From: an uncultured Ulvibacter sp.
GTDB lineage: Bacteria > Bacteroidota > Bacteroidia > Flavobacteriales > Flavobacteriaceae
Length of the DNA: 64,000 nucleotides
Assembly: GCA_943789105.1 (NCBI GenBank)
Contig: CALSSW010000004.1
Coordinates: 123,365 to 187,364, forward strand
Reading direction: 5' to 3'
Shown: positions 45,467 to 54,891 of the stretch, in pieces
Position numbering within the stretch: position 1 is the stretch's first letter
How the letters are laid out: every line of letters begins with the position of its first letter
Program-made: the position numbers and the translations under genes
Notes under the pieces: generated by a model
The model's input: only the letters and a program-made list of their open reading frames with translations
What the model was told of the DNA's origin: nothing
The model's database searches: none

Positions 45467-47194
45467 ATGACAATGCATTTTAAAACCCTGTTAATTTTAT
45501 TGTTTTCGATATCTGTATCTTCTCAAGAGTTGTCTAACATTGAGTTATTATCGCTAGAAGATGAGGGTTTACTTGAATATTTTGAAACTGTAAGACATGA
45601 TTCTTTACAGGCCTCCTTTGTAGCTAGCATATACCTACAGCGAGGTAAGCAGAGGTCAGATACCATTATGATGGCTCGTGGATTTGATAGATTAGCGCAA
45701 TCATATAGCCCTTATACCAATATTAAATACACAGACAGCGTGATTGCACTGACTGCAAGATCAAAACATATTACTTACCCAGCCTTTGGATATATTTTAA
45801 AAGCATACAATTATGATAAGTTGGATCAATTCAAAAAAGCAAATGAGTACAGTTACATAGCCTACAATCATGCCTTGGAAGTTGGTAATTTGAGCCAACA
45901 ATTATATATTCTTGAGGCCTTTATTTTCAATAAAGTGGTTTGGGGTAATAAAAAAGAAGCACTTGCCTTGCAGCAAAAAAGGCATCAACTGTTAATGAGT
46001 AAAACCTATTTGAAAAAATTATACCTAGCCACAAGAGAGGGCGCCAGAGATAGTATAGATGGCTATTATACCAAACAAAAAACAGATTCTTATTTAAGCT
46101 TTGCTATTTGCCATCATTACTTGGGCCAGCGAGATTCTACAAAGTATTATCTAGACATAGCAAAAGACCTCATAGACACTAACTGGCCAAATAATATTAA
46201 TGCCATGAAATCTATATATTATGAGATAAACATGGAACACTTTTACTTTAAAAAGGAGTATGATACCTCTTTAAAGTACAATGATTCATTGGCAAATAAT
46301 AGTGAGGGATTAAATTCAAATTTCAGAAACATTGTTTTTTTTAAGGGGATGTCTCTTTATGACAACGGTACACATACTGTTGGTTTAAAATATTTAAAAA
46401 AAGCTGACTCTATATTTGAAAATGGAGCTAGGCTTAATGTTCAGCCACAGGATAATTTATTGTTTGAAAAATTAAAATACCACTATAGCGGCCTTAATGA
46501 TTATAAAAACCAAATCAAGTATCTAAATAAGCAGCTATTACTAGATAGTTTACTTACTGCAAAAACCCGTGGTTTTGAGACAGATATAGTACGTAGGATA
46601 GAATCCCCAACGCTATTAAAAGAAAAACAAGAGGTAGAATTTAAACTAGCAACACAAACTCGAAAATCTAAACAACAGGGTGTTTACATTGTGTTAATTT
46701 TTGTAGTAATTATAGGCGTGTTATTGTGGTACATTCACAAACAAAAAATTTATAAAAAAAGATACCATCAATTGCTTGTTATGCAGCAAAATAAGCCAGA
46801 AGTAACTGGCCATACACAGCAAGGTGATTTAAATATTTCTGAGGAGCTTATCCAGGATATTTTAGAGCGGCTAGCGGTATTTGAAAAACAAAAAAAATAC
46901 CTGATACCAGAGGTGTCTTTACAAAGTTTATCCAAGGATTTACATACAAACCCCAATTACCTTTCTAGGGTTATTAATTTTAATAGAGATAAGAACTTCT
47001 CTCAATATTTAAACGATTTACGCATTGGGTATGCCTTAGAGGCCCTAAAAGACAATCCAACATTTTTACGATACTCAATCAAAGCAATTGCCTTGGAGTG
47101 CGGCTACACAAATGCTACCTCTTTTTCAAGGGCTTTTTATAAACAAACTGGATTTTATCCATCTTTTTATATAAAGCAGTTAAGTAAGATATAG
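45467..47194 (+). CDS. TPR-containing membrane-anchored AraC-type regulator
   Basis: The 575-residue protein has a signal peptide (ending near VSSQ) and a periplasmic helical, TPR-like region (about residues 25-400). One transmembrane helix follows (about 405-425: GVYIVLIFVVIIGVLLWYIH), then a cytoplasmic AraC-type helix-turn-helix domain (about 465-575). This layout is that of flavobacterial one-component sensor-regulators without histidine kinase. The ligand is unknown. It stands alone between ald and the minus-strand porX-tsaE group, interrupting a gene order that is often continuous in relatives (recollection). Confidence 0.85.
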   Translation: MTMHFKTLLILLFSISVSSQELSNIELLSLEDEGLLEYFETVRHDSLQASFVASIYLQRGKQRSDTIMMARGFDRLAQSYSPYTNIKYTDSVIALTARSKHITYPAFGYILKAYNYDKLDQFKKANEYSYIAYNHALEVGNLSQQLYILEAFIFNKVVWGNKKEALALQQKRHQLLMSKTYLKKLYLATREGARDSIDGYYTKQKTDSYLSFAICHHYLGQRDSTKYYLDIAKDLIDTNWPNNINAMKSIYYEINMEHFYFKKEYDTSLKYNDSLANNSEGLNSNFRNIVFFKGMSLYDNGTHTVGLKYLKKADSIFENGARLNVQPQDNLLFEKLKYHYSGLNDYKNQIKYLNKQLLLDSLLTAKTRGFETDIVRRIESPTLLKEKQEVEFKLATQTRKSKQQGVYIVLIFVVIIGVLLWYIHKQKIYKKRYHQLLVMQQNKPEVTGHTQQGDLNISEELIQDILERLAVFEKQKKYLIPEVSLQSLSKDLHTNPNYLSRVINFNRDKNFSQYLNDLRIGYALEALKDNPTFLRYSIKAIALECGYTNATSFSRAFYKQTGFYPSFYIKQLSKI

Positions 47195-47255
47195 AAATAG
47201 GGTAGTGTGGGTTAAAAAAGGCTATGATGTAAAAGAATACTAAAATTAATTATAC

Positions 47256-47672
47256 TCACCTAAATAAATCTTTTAATTGCTGTAATAGGGTTTTATTGGT
47301 TCCAAGTTCTTCCTCAAATGCTTCAAGGTCTGTAGCTCTTAGAGTATTAAATAATTTTGCCCTTATTAAATAAACTGAAGGTATTATAATCATCATGATA
47401 GGAAATACGTAATAAAGTTCTATCTCGTCAACCCCTTCATTTTCTTGTATAAGTCCCCATATTTGAAAGGAATACATGCCAATGGGCACAAGTAGTATCC
47501 AATGCCACCAATGCTTGCAGGTAAAAAACCATATGAATAGTAGAAGTAATGGGATTAATTTGTTTGCCATATACCAAGCATAATCAAACCAAGAAAAAAA
47601 AGTAGTTTCTAAACTAAAAAAAGAAGTTTCCCAAACTTTTACATTTGGGAAACTTTTATATAAGTAAAACAA
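47256..47672 (-). CDS. membrane protein with damaged 5' end
   Basis: The 138-residue protein with three hydrophobic helices is read from TTG at 47672. In the same frame upstream the DNA encodes a further hydrophobic run (WFFIIAITPF) but meets a TAG at 47703-47705. Beyond it lies KKSLLVV preceded by ATA at 47727-47729, where ATG would be expected. That ATA overlaps the stop codon of the small lipoprotein in the way ATGA overlaps normally couple genes. The gene therefore seems to have lost its start and gained a stop, or has sequencing errors. Function is unknown. It follows the 47-residue lipoprotein on the same strand. Confidence 0.6.
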   Translation of the reverse strand: MFYLYKSFPNVKVWETSFFSLETTFFSWFDYAWYMANKLIPLLLLFIWFFTCKHWWHWILLVPIGMYSFQIWGLIQENEGVDEIELYYVFPIMMIIIPSVYLIRAKLFNTLRATDLEAFEEELGTNKTLLQQLKDLFR

Positions 47673-47725
47673 GAAAGGTGTAATAGCTATTATAAAAAAC
47701 CACTACACTACCAGTAAGGATTTTT

Positions 47726-47869
47726 TTATCCGTTGGCTGCTGGTCTGTTGTTTTTGTGTTTAACTTGTTGTTCTGTTTGATCATTATCTAAGTTCTCAGG
47801 AGTACAAGAAGTTGCAAATAATCCTAATGATACTATTGCTATAATGCTAAGAGTTTTTAAATTTTTCAT
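47726..47869 (-). CDS. 47-residue lipoprotein
   Basis: Too short for a standard ORF cut-off, but credible. ATG at 47869 is followed by a textbook lipoprotein signal (MKNLKTLSIIAIVSLGLFA) with a TSC acylation site (Cys22), a PENLDNDQTEQQ acidic start and a basic Asn/Lys/Arg-rich tail ending in NG. Mature peptide is only about 25 residues, so it is an anchored tail rather than an enzyme. The following membrane protein begins, or once began, at the stop codon. The gene lies about 180 bases from tsaE on the same strand. Function is unknown. Confidence 0.65.
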   Translation of the reverse strand: MKNLKTLSIIAIVSLGLFATSCTPENLDNDQTEQQVKHKNNRPAANG

Positions 47870-48052
47870 AAGCTATAATTTTGTGAGAGTTATACCACAA
47901 AACTATCGTGAAAAAAGACAAGTTTCGAAATTATCTTCGTCATATCTTGTTAGGTTATCCTTTTTTAAAAAATAGTTAGTATTTCTTCTAACATTTTTTT
48001 TATTAACAAAATACCGTTTAGATATTATAATTTAAAAAGGTAGTAAAGCAAA

Positions 48053-48469
48053 TTAGCCTTTAGGCATTACCATTGCTGTTCTTGTTCCATTAGCATTCAA
48101 TTTTAGTTCAATTCTATTGCACTTAATTGTTGATAAAAAGCTTCCTATATTTTGAGGCCACTCTATAAATGTAAAATGACCAGCGCTTAAATACTCTTCA
48201 ATCCCAATATCGAATGCTTCCTGCTCACTGGTGAGTCTGTAACAATCAAAATGGTATAATAAACTATTTTTAGCTTGATATTCATTTACTATAGAAAACG
48301 TAGGGCTACTCAATGTCTCAACAACACCTAGCTGTTTGGCTAACTCCTTGATTAACGTTGTTTTACCAACACCCATCTCTCCATAAAATAAAATAGTTTT
48401 TTCAGAAAAATGGCTAATTAATTTAGAAGCAACCGCTTTAATTTCATTGAGCGAAAACGTAATTTCCAT
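48053..48469 (-). CDS. tsaE: tRNA threonylcarbamoyladenosine biosynthesis ATPase
   Basis: The 138-residue protein has the Walker A loop GEMGVGKTTLIKELA, SSPTFSIVNEY and HFDCYRL, with IEWPQNI near the end. These are the signatures of TsaE (formerly YjeE), the ATPase that partners TsaB and TsaD in making t6A37 in ANN-decoding tRNAs. Length is normal. It lies 90 bases downstream of porX on the same strand, a common flavobacterial arrangement. Confidence 0.95.
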   Translation of the reverse strand: MEITFSLNEIKAVASKLISHFSEKTILFYGEMGVGKTTLIKELAKQLGVVETLSSPTFSIVNEYQAKNSLLYHFDCYRLTSEQEAFDIGIEEYLSAGHFTFIEWPQNIGSFLSTIKCNRIELKLNANGTRTAMVMPKG

Positions 48470-48559
48470 AAAAAATTGTGGTAAATATACTAAATTATGT
48501 CTTTTAACGAATTATTTTAACCCAAAAAAAAGAACTTCAAGAATATTCCTACATAATTT

Positions 48560-50110
48560 TTACTTAGGAGACAAAGTAACAAATGGAATAACCATCTCTT
48601 CTAAGGACACTCCACCATGTTGGTAGGTGTTTCTATAATACCCAACATAATGATTAAAATTATTAGGATAGGCAAAAAACAAATCACTCTTAGCGAAAAT
48701 AAACGAACTACTCATGTTAATTTTAGGCAGCTGTATGGTAGTTGGGTTGCTTGCGGCCAATACATCTTTACTTTGATAGGTTAAACTCTTACCGGTTTTA
48801 TACCTTAAATTTGAGCTTGTGTTCTTATCTCCAATTACTTTGCTAGGATTTTTCACGTTTATAGTTCCATGATCTGTGGTAATCATAAGTTTAAAACCAA
48901 GTTGAGATGCCTGCTGGATAATATCCATCAAGGGTGAATTTTTAAACCAACTTTGAGTTAATGATCTGTATGATTTATCTGTGGAGGCAAGCTCTTTTAT
49001 TACTTCCATTTCTGTTTTAGAGTGAGAGAGGATATCTACAAAATTATAAACCACTACTGTTAAGTCTTCATTTTTGTGACTTTTAAAACTCTCTGCCAGC
49101 CGCTTTCCTTGCTTTAGACTTGATATTTTATGATAACTCCAATCCAAATGCAGGCCAAGTCTCTTTAGTTGTGCTGCTAAAAATTTATCTTCATACATGT
49201 TCTTTCCTCCTTCATCGGTATCATTTAACCAAAGATCTGGATGTAGTTTTTCCATGTCACTTGGCATAAGGCCACTAAATATTGCATTTCTTGCATATTG
49301 TGTTGCTGTGGGTAAAATACCGAAGTACATATCTTCTGTATTTTTCTTGTAGCTATTGGCAACAATAGGTTCAAAAGCTTTCCATTGGTCATACCTAAGG
49401 TTATCTACAACCACTAAAAGTGTTGGGGTGCCCTTTTTTAATTGTGGTACTACTTTGTCTCTAAAGAGCGTATGAGACATCGTGGGGGGGTCTATACTAT
49501 TGTCAAAACATTTTGGGTAATTTTTGTCAATAAATTTGCAAAATTGATTGTTTGCCTCTGTTTTTTGAGATTCAAGAATTTCAAACATCCCAGTATCTTC
49601 AATGTTTTCTAATTCCAGTTCCCAATAAACAAGTTTTTGGTACATCTCTGTCCACTGCTCAAAACTATTAACCATGGATAGATCCATAGCAATTTTACGA
49701 AACTCTTGTTGGTAATTTGAGGTGGTCTTTTCTGAGATCAATCTAGAATTGTCTAGGTTCTTTTTCAAACTCAATAATATTTGATTTGGATTAACAGGTT
49801 TAATTAAATAATCTGCAATCTTAGATCCTATAGCCTCTTCCATGATATATTCTTCCTCACTTTTGGTAATCATTACCACGGGAAGTGAAGCGTTTATTTC
49901 TTTTATTTCTGCAAGGGTTTCTAGACCTGTGAGTCCTGGCATGTTTTCATCAAGAAAAACAATATCAAAAGCAGTATTTTTTATCTCCTCAATAGCCTCT
50001 GACCCACTTTGAGCTTTTGTTACATGGTAGTTTCTTTTTTCTAGAAACATGATGTGTGGTTTTAATAAATCAATTTCATCGTCTACCCAAAGTACTTTTA
50101 TATTGCTCAT
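48560..50110 (-). CDS. porX: PorX-type response regulator with alkaline-phosphatase-like domain
   Basis: The 516-residue protein has an N-terminal receiver domain (Asp10-Asp11 acidic pocket, phosphoacceptor Asp54 in FLDENMPG, Lys104). A long C-terminal alkaline-phosphatase superfamily domain follows, with the metal-site DNLRYDQW and TTDHGT motifs. This is the two-part architecture of PorX, which with kinase PorY controls type IX secretion and gliding. The C-terminal PglZ-like domain in PorX is a phosphodiesterase acting on oligonucleotides in vitro, by my recollection. A TACGTTTG element lies 20 bases upstream. It supports a functional PorSS, consistent with the sorting domain of the EEP protein at 16.9-18.2 kb. 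Confidence 0.93.
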   Translation of the reverse strand: MSNIKVLWVDDEIDLLKPHIMFLEKRNYHVTKAQSGSEAIEEIKNTAFDIVFLDENMPGLTGLETLAEIKEINASLPVVMITKSEEEYIMEEAIGSKIADYLIKPVNPNQILLSLKKNLDNSRLISEKTTSNYQQEFRKIAMDLSMVNSFEQWTEMYQKLVYWELELENIEDTGMFEILESQKTEANNQFCKFIDKNYPKCFDNSIDPPTMSHTLFRDKVVPQLKKGTPTLLVVVDNLRYDQWKAFEPIVANSYKKNTEDMYFGILPTATQYARNAIFSGLMPSDMEKLHPDLWLNDTDEGGKNMYEDKFLAAQLKRLGLHLDWSYHKISSLKQGKRLAESFKSHKNEDLTVVVYNFVDILSHSKTEMEVIKELASTDKSYRSLTQSWFKNSPLMDIIQQASQLGFKLMITTDHGTINVKNPSKVIGDKNTSSNLRYKTGKSLTYQSKDVLAASNPTTIQLPKINMSSSFIFAKSDLFFAYPNNFNHYVGYYRNTYQHGGVSLEEMVIPFVTLSPK

Positions 50111-50129
50111 TTTGTTATGGTATTTACTA

Positions 50130-50137
50130 CAAACGTA
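50130..50137 (-). promoter_or_regulatory. -7 element for porX
   Basis: On the minus strand TACGTTTG (complement of 50130-50137) matches TAnnTTTG, 20 bases before the porX start. No -33 TTG was seen at the expected distance. Confidence 0.5.
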
Positions 50138-50272
50138 GCGTTTATTAATAATAATGTATGTTTCTAAAATGATATTTTATCCCGAATTTTTAACAGCATT
50201 GCACAGCTTTACGTTTTTGATTGCTTAATTTTGAAGCTATATTTTAATCTCCTGAAAAATAAACCATTAAAC

Positions 50273-51493
50273 TTGAGTAACAATCTTAAAATAGTAAACG
50301 ATCCTATCTATGGTTTTATTACCATACCTAGTGTGCTTATTTTCGATTTAATTGAGCATCCCTATTTTCAGCGACTTCGAAGGATCTCACAAATGGGTAT
50401 GTCTTACCTTGTATATCCCGGTGCACATCATACTCGTTTTCATCATGCATTAGGCGCCATGTTTTTAATGCAAAAAGCGGTTCAAGTGTTACGGTCTAAA
50501 GGTGTTGCGATATCTGATAAGGAAAAAGAGGCACTTCTTGTTGCTATTTTATTACATGATATTGGTCATGGTCCCTTCTCTCACGCTATGGAGCATAGCA
50601 TTGTAGAAAACATCTCTCACGAAGAAATTTCTTTACTCTTCATGGAAGAGCTTAACACTATATTTAATAATAGTTTAACACTTGCTATCACTATTTTTAA
50701 AAACCAATACCATCGTAAGTTTTTACATCAGTTAATATCTAGCCAGCTAGATATGGATCGCCTAGATTACTTACGTCGTGATAGTTTTTATACTGGGGTA
50801 AGTGAAGGATCTATAAATAGTGAGCGCCTTATAGCAATGCTGCATGTAAAAGAGGATAGGTTAGTGGTAGAAGAAAAAGGAATTTACTCTGTAGAAAAAT
50901 TTATTATAGCAAGAAGGTTAATGTACTGGCAAGTATACTTGCATAAAACAGGCCTAGTGGCAGAACAGTTATTGATGCGTTTATTGAAACGTGCTAAAGT
51001 GTTATCTCATCAAGGAGAGACTCTGGAGAGTAGTCAAGCGCTCTCTTATTTTTTAAAAACAGTAATAACTCAAGAAGATTTTAACACATCTGTTTTAGAA
51101 AAGTTCTCAAAACTTGATGATTATGATATTATAGGAGCCATGAAATCTTGGCAATACCATACAGATTTTGTTTTAAAAACACTCTCTAGTATGCTGCTTA
51201 ATAGAGACTTATTGAAAATTGAAATTCAGCATAAAGAATTCCCTGCACATAAAATTTCAGATAAAAAGCAGCAAGTAATGAAGAAATATAACCTTACTGA
51301 GGACCAGGCATCGTATTTTGTTTTTAGTGATTCTATCTCAAATCAAGCCTACCGAATGGATAAAGACACTATTAATTTAGTCACTAAAAAAGGTGAGGTG
51401 ATAGATGTAGCAAGGGCTAGTGACCAATTAAACATTGAAGCGCTTTCTAAAAAAGTAACCAAACACTATCTGTGTTATCCCAAGGCGCTTTAA
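50273..51493 (+). CDS. HD domain phosphohydrolase
   Basis: I choose TTG at 50273 as start (LSNNLKIVNDPIYGF). A longer frame from 50231 also begins with TTG but adds residues without family match. The 406-residue protein shows the HD metal residues in HHTRFHH and HDIGHGPFSH, plus SSQLDMDRLDYLRRD, typical of dGTPase-like or deoxynucleotide triphosphohydrolase-like HD proteins (the YdhJ/SAMHD1-related group). It heads the lipid A gene block on the plus strand and is followed by lpxD after about 100 bases. Confidence 0.85.
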   Translation: MSNNLKIVNDPIYGFITIPSVLIFDLIEHPYFQRLRRISQMGMSYLVYPGAHHTRFHHALGAMFLMQKAVQVLRSKGVAISDKEKEALLVAILLHDIGHGPFSHAMEHSIVENISHEEISLLFMEELNTIFNNSLTLAITIFKNQYHRKFLHQLISSQLDMDRLDYLRRDSFYTGVSEGSINSERLIAMLHVKEDRLVVEEKGIYSVEKFIIARRLMYWQVYLHKTGLVAEQLLMRLLKRAKVLSHQGETLESSQALSYFLKTVITQEDFNTSVLEKFSKLDDYDIIGAMKSWQYHTDFVLKTLSSMLLNRDLLKIEIQHKEFPAHKISDKKQQVMKKYNLTEDQASYFVFSDSISNQAYRMDKDTINLVTKKGEVIDVARASDQLNIEALSKKVTKHYLCYPKAL

Positions 51494-51507
51494 TTGCGCT
51501 TTTTTTC

Positions 51508-51515
51508 TATTTTTG
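51508..51515 (+). promoter_or_regulatory. -7 element before lpxD
   Basis: TATTTTTG matches TAnnTTTG and lies 85 bases before the lpxD ATG and just after the HD gene stop. A bulged GCGC hairpin followed by T-rich sequence (51485-51507) precedes it and could end the HD transcript. Confidence 0.4.
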
Positions 51516-51600
51516 TAATTATGAATAAGCACACAAGCATCCAATTAGATTTTCATACTTTTTGGTTAAAGATATACACTCAGCAAACCCTACTAATTTC

Positions 51601-52626
51601 ATGAAATTTTCAGCAAGTCAAATAGCAGGTATTCTAGAAGGTGAGGTAGATGGTGATGCATCTATTGAGGTGTCTAAACTTTCAAAAATAGAAGAAGGCT
51701 TGCCAGGGAGTTTAACTTTTTTAGCTAATCCAAAATACACTCCTTACCTATATACTACAAAAGCATCCATTACCATTGTAGACAAAACATTTGTTGCAGA
51801 ACAAAAATATACTACAACATTACTACGTGTTGATAATGCGTACGAGGCTTTCTCGAAACTCCTGGAATATTACAATCAGGTCAAAATGAATAAAGCGGGT
51901 ATTGAAGATCCTGTTTTTGTTTCAAAAACAGCTTCTTTAGGAGACAACATATACCTTGGTGCCTTTGCATATATTGGAGAGAATGTAACAATTGGAGACC
52001 ATGTTAAGATATATCCAAATGTATATATTGGTGATAATGTGACAATAGGTGATCATAGCGTTTTGTTCTCTGGGGCAAAGTTATATTCAGAAACTATAGT
52101 TGGTGCCCATTGCGTTATTAATAGTGGTGCTATTATAGGAGCAGATGGTTTTGGGTTTACTCCCAATGAAAAAGGAGAGTTTACTAAGGTGCCTCAAACA
52201 GGAAATGTTATTCTAGAAGATTATGTAGATGTAGGGGCTGCTACCACTATAGATAGAGCTACCCTAGGGTCTACCATTATTCGTAAAGGTGTCAAACTAG
52301 ATAATCAAATTCAAATCGCTCACAATGTTGAGATTGGTCACAACACAGTAATTGCTGCTCAAACAGGAATTGCAGGGTCTACCAAGATAGGTTCTCAATG
52401 CTTAATTGGAGGACAGGTTGGATTTGCGGGACACCTAACAATAGGCAACAATGTTCGTATACAAGCCCAAAGCGGTGTAGGAAGAAACATTAAAGACAAT
52501 GAAACCATTCAAGGATCTCCATCATTTAACTATGGAGATTTTAGTAAAAGCTATGTGCATTTTAAGAATTTGCCTAAAATAATGAAACGCTTTAATGCCA
52601 TAGAAAAAAAAATAAATGATGAGTGA
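51601..52626 (+). CDS. lpxD: UDP-3-O-acylglucosamine N-acyltransferase
   Basis: Start is taken at ATG 51601, where the sequence begins MKFSASQIAGILEGEVDGD, the normal LpxD N-terminus; a TTG 39 bases earlier would add an unrelated tail. The 341-residue protein has an N-terminal uridine-binding domain, then left-handed beta-helix hexapeptide repeats (IGDHVKIY, IGDNVTIGDH and so on). The catalytic His lies in IAHNVEIGHN, and a helical tail ends the chain. It adds the second acyl chain in lipid A synthesis. The lpxC start codon lies within its last codons (overlap), so translation is coupled. Confidence 0.95.
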   Translation: MKFSASQIAGILEGEVDGDASIEVSKLSKIEEGLPGSLTFLANPKYTPYLYTTKASITIVDKTFVAEQKYTTTLLRVDNAYEAFSKLLEYYNQVKMNKAGIEDPVFVSKTASLGDNIYLGAFAYIGENVTIGDHVKIYPNVYIGDNVTIGDHSVLFSGAKLYSETIVGAHCVINSGAIIGADGFGFTPNEKGEFTKVPQTGNVILEDYVDVGAATTIDRATLGSTIIRKGVKLDNQIQIAHNVEIGHNTVIAAQTGIAGSTKIGSQCLIGGQVGFAGHLTIGNNVRIQAQSGVGRNIKDNETIQGSPSFNYGDFSKSYVHFKNLPKIMKRFNAIEKKINDE

Positions 52627-54024
52627 TATTCTTCAAAATCAATGTACCCTTAAAAAAGAAGTAACCCTTAATGGGGTAGGGCTTCATACGGGTAAAAATG
52701 TAACACTAACCTTTCAAGCCGGCCCCTGAAAATACAGGGTATGTGTTTAGGCGTATAGACCTAGAAGGTGAACCTTGTATTGTCGCAGACGCAAACTATG
52801 TAACCAATACCCAACGAGGTACTAATCTTGAAAAAGATGGTGTAACCATCCAAACATCAGAGCACGTGTCTGGCAGCTTTGGTTGGTTTGCAGGTTGATA
52901 ATTGTATTTTAGAATTAAATGCCTCAGAGCCACCAATTATGGACGGATCGTCAAAGTTTTTTGTTGAAGCTATTGAAAAGGCAGGCATTATAACTCAAGA
53001 TGCTGTTAGAGAAGAGTACGTTGTAACAGAGATTATAAATTACATAGATGAGGAAACCGGAAGTGAGATAACGATTTTCCCTTCAGATACCTACCAAGTA
53101 ACAACAATGGTTGATTTTGGCACCAAGGTACTAGGCACCCAAAATGCTTCAATAAAAAATATTTCTGAGTTTAAAACAGAAATCTCTGACTCAAGAACCT
53201 TTAGTTTTCTTCATGAAATAGAAATGCTGCTTGATCACGGTCTTATAAAAGGTGGTGATTTAAATAACGCCATTGTATATGTTGATAAGCAATTGTCTGA
53301 AAAAACGATGGAGAAATTACGTCATGCTTTCGGGAAAGATACTATTTCAGTGAAATCAAATGGTATTTTAGATAATCTTACTTTGCACCATCCCAATGAA
53401 GCCGCAAGACATAAGTTACTTGACGTTATTGGTGATTTGGCACTGATAGGAACCCGCATTCGTGGTAAAGTTATTGCAAACAAACCAGGACATTATGTAA
53501 ATACTCAGTTTGCTAAAAAGCTTTCCAAAATAATTAAAAATGAAAAACGAAATAACATACCAAAGATTGACATCACTGCAACTCCTCTAAAGGATGTAAA
53601 TGCCATTATGGAAATGCTGCCTCACCGTCCTCCTTTTTTATTGGTTGACAAAATCATGGAACTTAGTAGCAATCACGTTATTGGCCTTAAAAATGTAACC
53701 ATGAATGAGCCTTTCTTTGTTGGTCATTTCCCGGGAACACCTGTAATGCCAGGGGTTTTAATTGTTGAGGCAATGGCTCAAACAGGTGGTATATTAGCCT
53801 TGAGCACTGTTCCAGATCCAGAAAACTATCTAACGTTTTTCATGAAAATTGACAATGCAAAATTTAAAAGACAAGTAAATCCTGGAGACACCTTGATATT
53901 CAAACTAGAACTTATAACTCCCATACGCCGAGGTATAGTGCATATGCAAGGAACAGCTTATGCAAATAATAAAATTGTTACTGAAGCCGAGTTAATGGCT
54001 CAGATTGTTAAAACAAAAAAATAA
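52619..54024 (+). CDS. lpxC/fabZ: LpxC-FabZ fusion, frameshifted near 5' end
   Basis: This bifunctional protein is typical of Bacteroidota. The N-terminal LpxC deacetylates UDP-acyl-GlcNAc and the C-terminal FabZ dehydrates 3-hydroxyacyl-ACP. The gene starts at ATG 52619 (52616 also possible), inside the end of lpxD. An extra base near 52723-52726 creates TGA at 52727, and an extra T at 52869 restores the final frame, so three segments are needed. Residues recovered across breaks include NGVGLHTGKN, EHVLAALVGLQ and, downstream, TLHHPNEAARHKLLD (zinc His). FabZ follows with LPHRPPFLLVD and the His/Glu active site in GHFPGTPVMPGVL. I treat the breaks as probable sequence errors, because lpxC is essential. 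Confidence 0.92.
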
Positions 54025-54028
54025 TTAA

Positions 54029-54815
54029 ATGAATCAACCACTAGCTTATGTGCATCCTGGCGCTAAAATTGCCAAAAATGTAGTTATTGAACCATTTACA
54101 ACCATCCACAATAACGTGACTATTGGAGATGGAACCTGGATAGGCTCTAATGTAACGATCATGGAAGGTGCCAGAATAGGAAAAAATTGTAATATTTTTC
54201 CAGGAGCAGTAATTTCAGCTGTACCCCAAGATTTGAAATTTCAAGACGAGGAAACTACCGTTGAGATTGGAGATAATGTAACTATTCGTGAATATGTTAC
54301 AGTAAACAGAGGTACTGTAGATAGAGGAAAAACTGTAATTGGTGACAATTGCCTTATTATGGCCTATTGCCACATCGCCCATGATTGTATTGTAGGTAAC
54401 AACTGTATTTTTTCAAATAATAGTACCTTGGCAGGGCACTGTACAGTGGGAGATTTTGTTATTCTTGCAGGGATGACTGCGGTTCATCAATTTTGCATGA
54501 TAGGAAATCACGCGTTTGTTACTGGGGGATCACTTGGTGCGTAAAGACGTGCCACCATTTGTGAAAGCTGCCAGAGAACCCTTATCTTACGTAGGTATCA
54601 ACTCTATTGGTCTAAGACGTAGGGGTTTCTCTCCAGATAAAATAAAAGAGATACAAGGTATTTACAGACTTTTGTTTCAGAAAAACCACAACACTTCTCA
54701 AGCAGCCTCTATTATTGAAGCTGAGATGGAAGCAACACCTGAGCGTGATGAGATACTAGAGTTTATTAAAAACGCTAAACGAGGTATCATGAAAGGATAC
54801 TTAAGCAATAATTAA
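54029..54815 (+). CDS. lpxA: UDP-N-acetylglucosamine acyltransferase, one frameshift
   Basis: LpxA adds the first 3-hydroxyacyl chain to UDP-GlcNAc. The beta-helix shows hexapeptide repeats ([23 protein letters not shown]) and the catalytic His in [10 protein letters not shown]. An extra G at 54536/54537 shifts the frame in [12 protein letters not shown], giving a false TAA at 54542; the second part continues in another frame ([25 protein letters not shown]) to 54815. The full protein would be about 261 residues, normal for LpxA. It follows the LpxC-FabZ gene by four bases. Treated as one gene with a probable sequence error. Confidence 0.93.
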
Positions 54816-54891
54816 TACTGAAACATTACATATTAATAGAATGAATGGTCCACTTTTAACGTCTTATCACTTCAAACTAAATACAATAATA

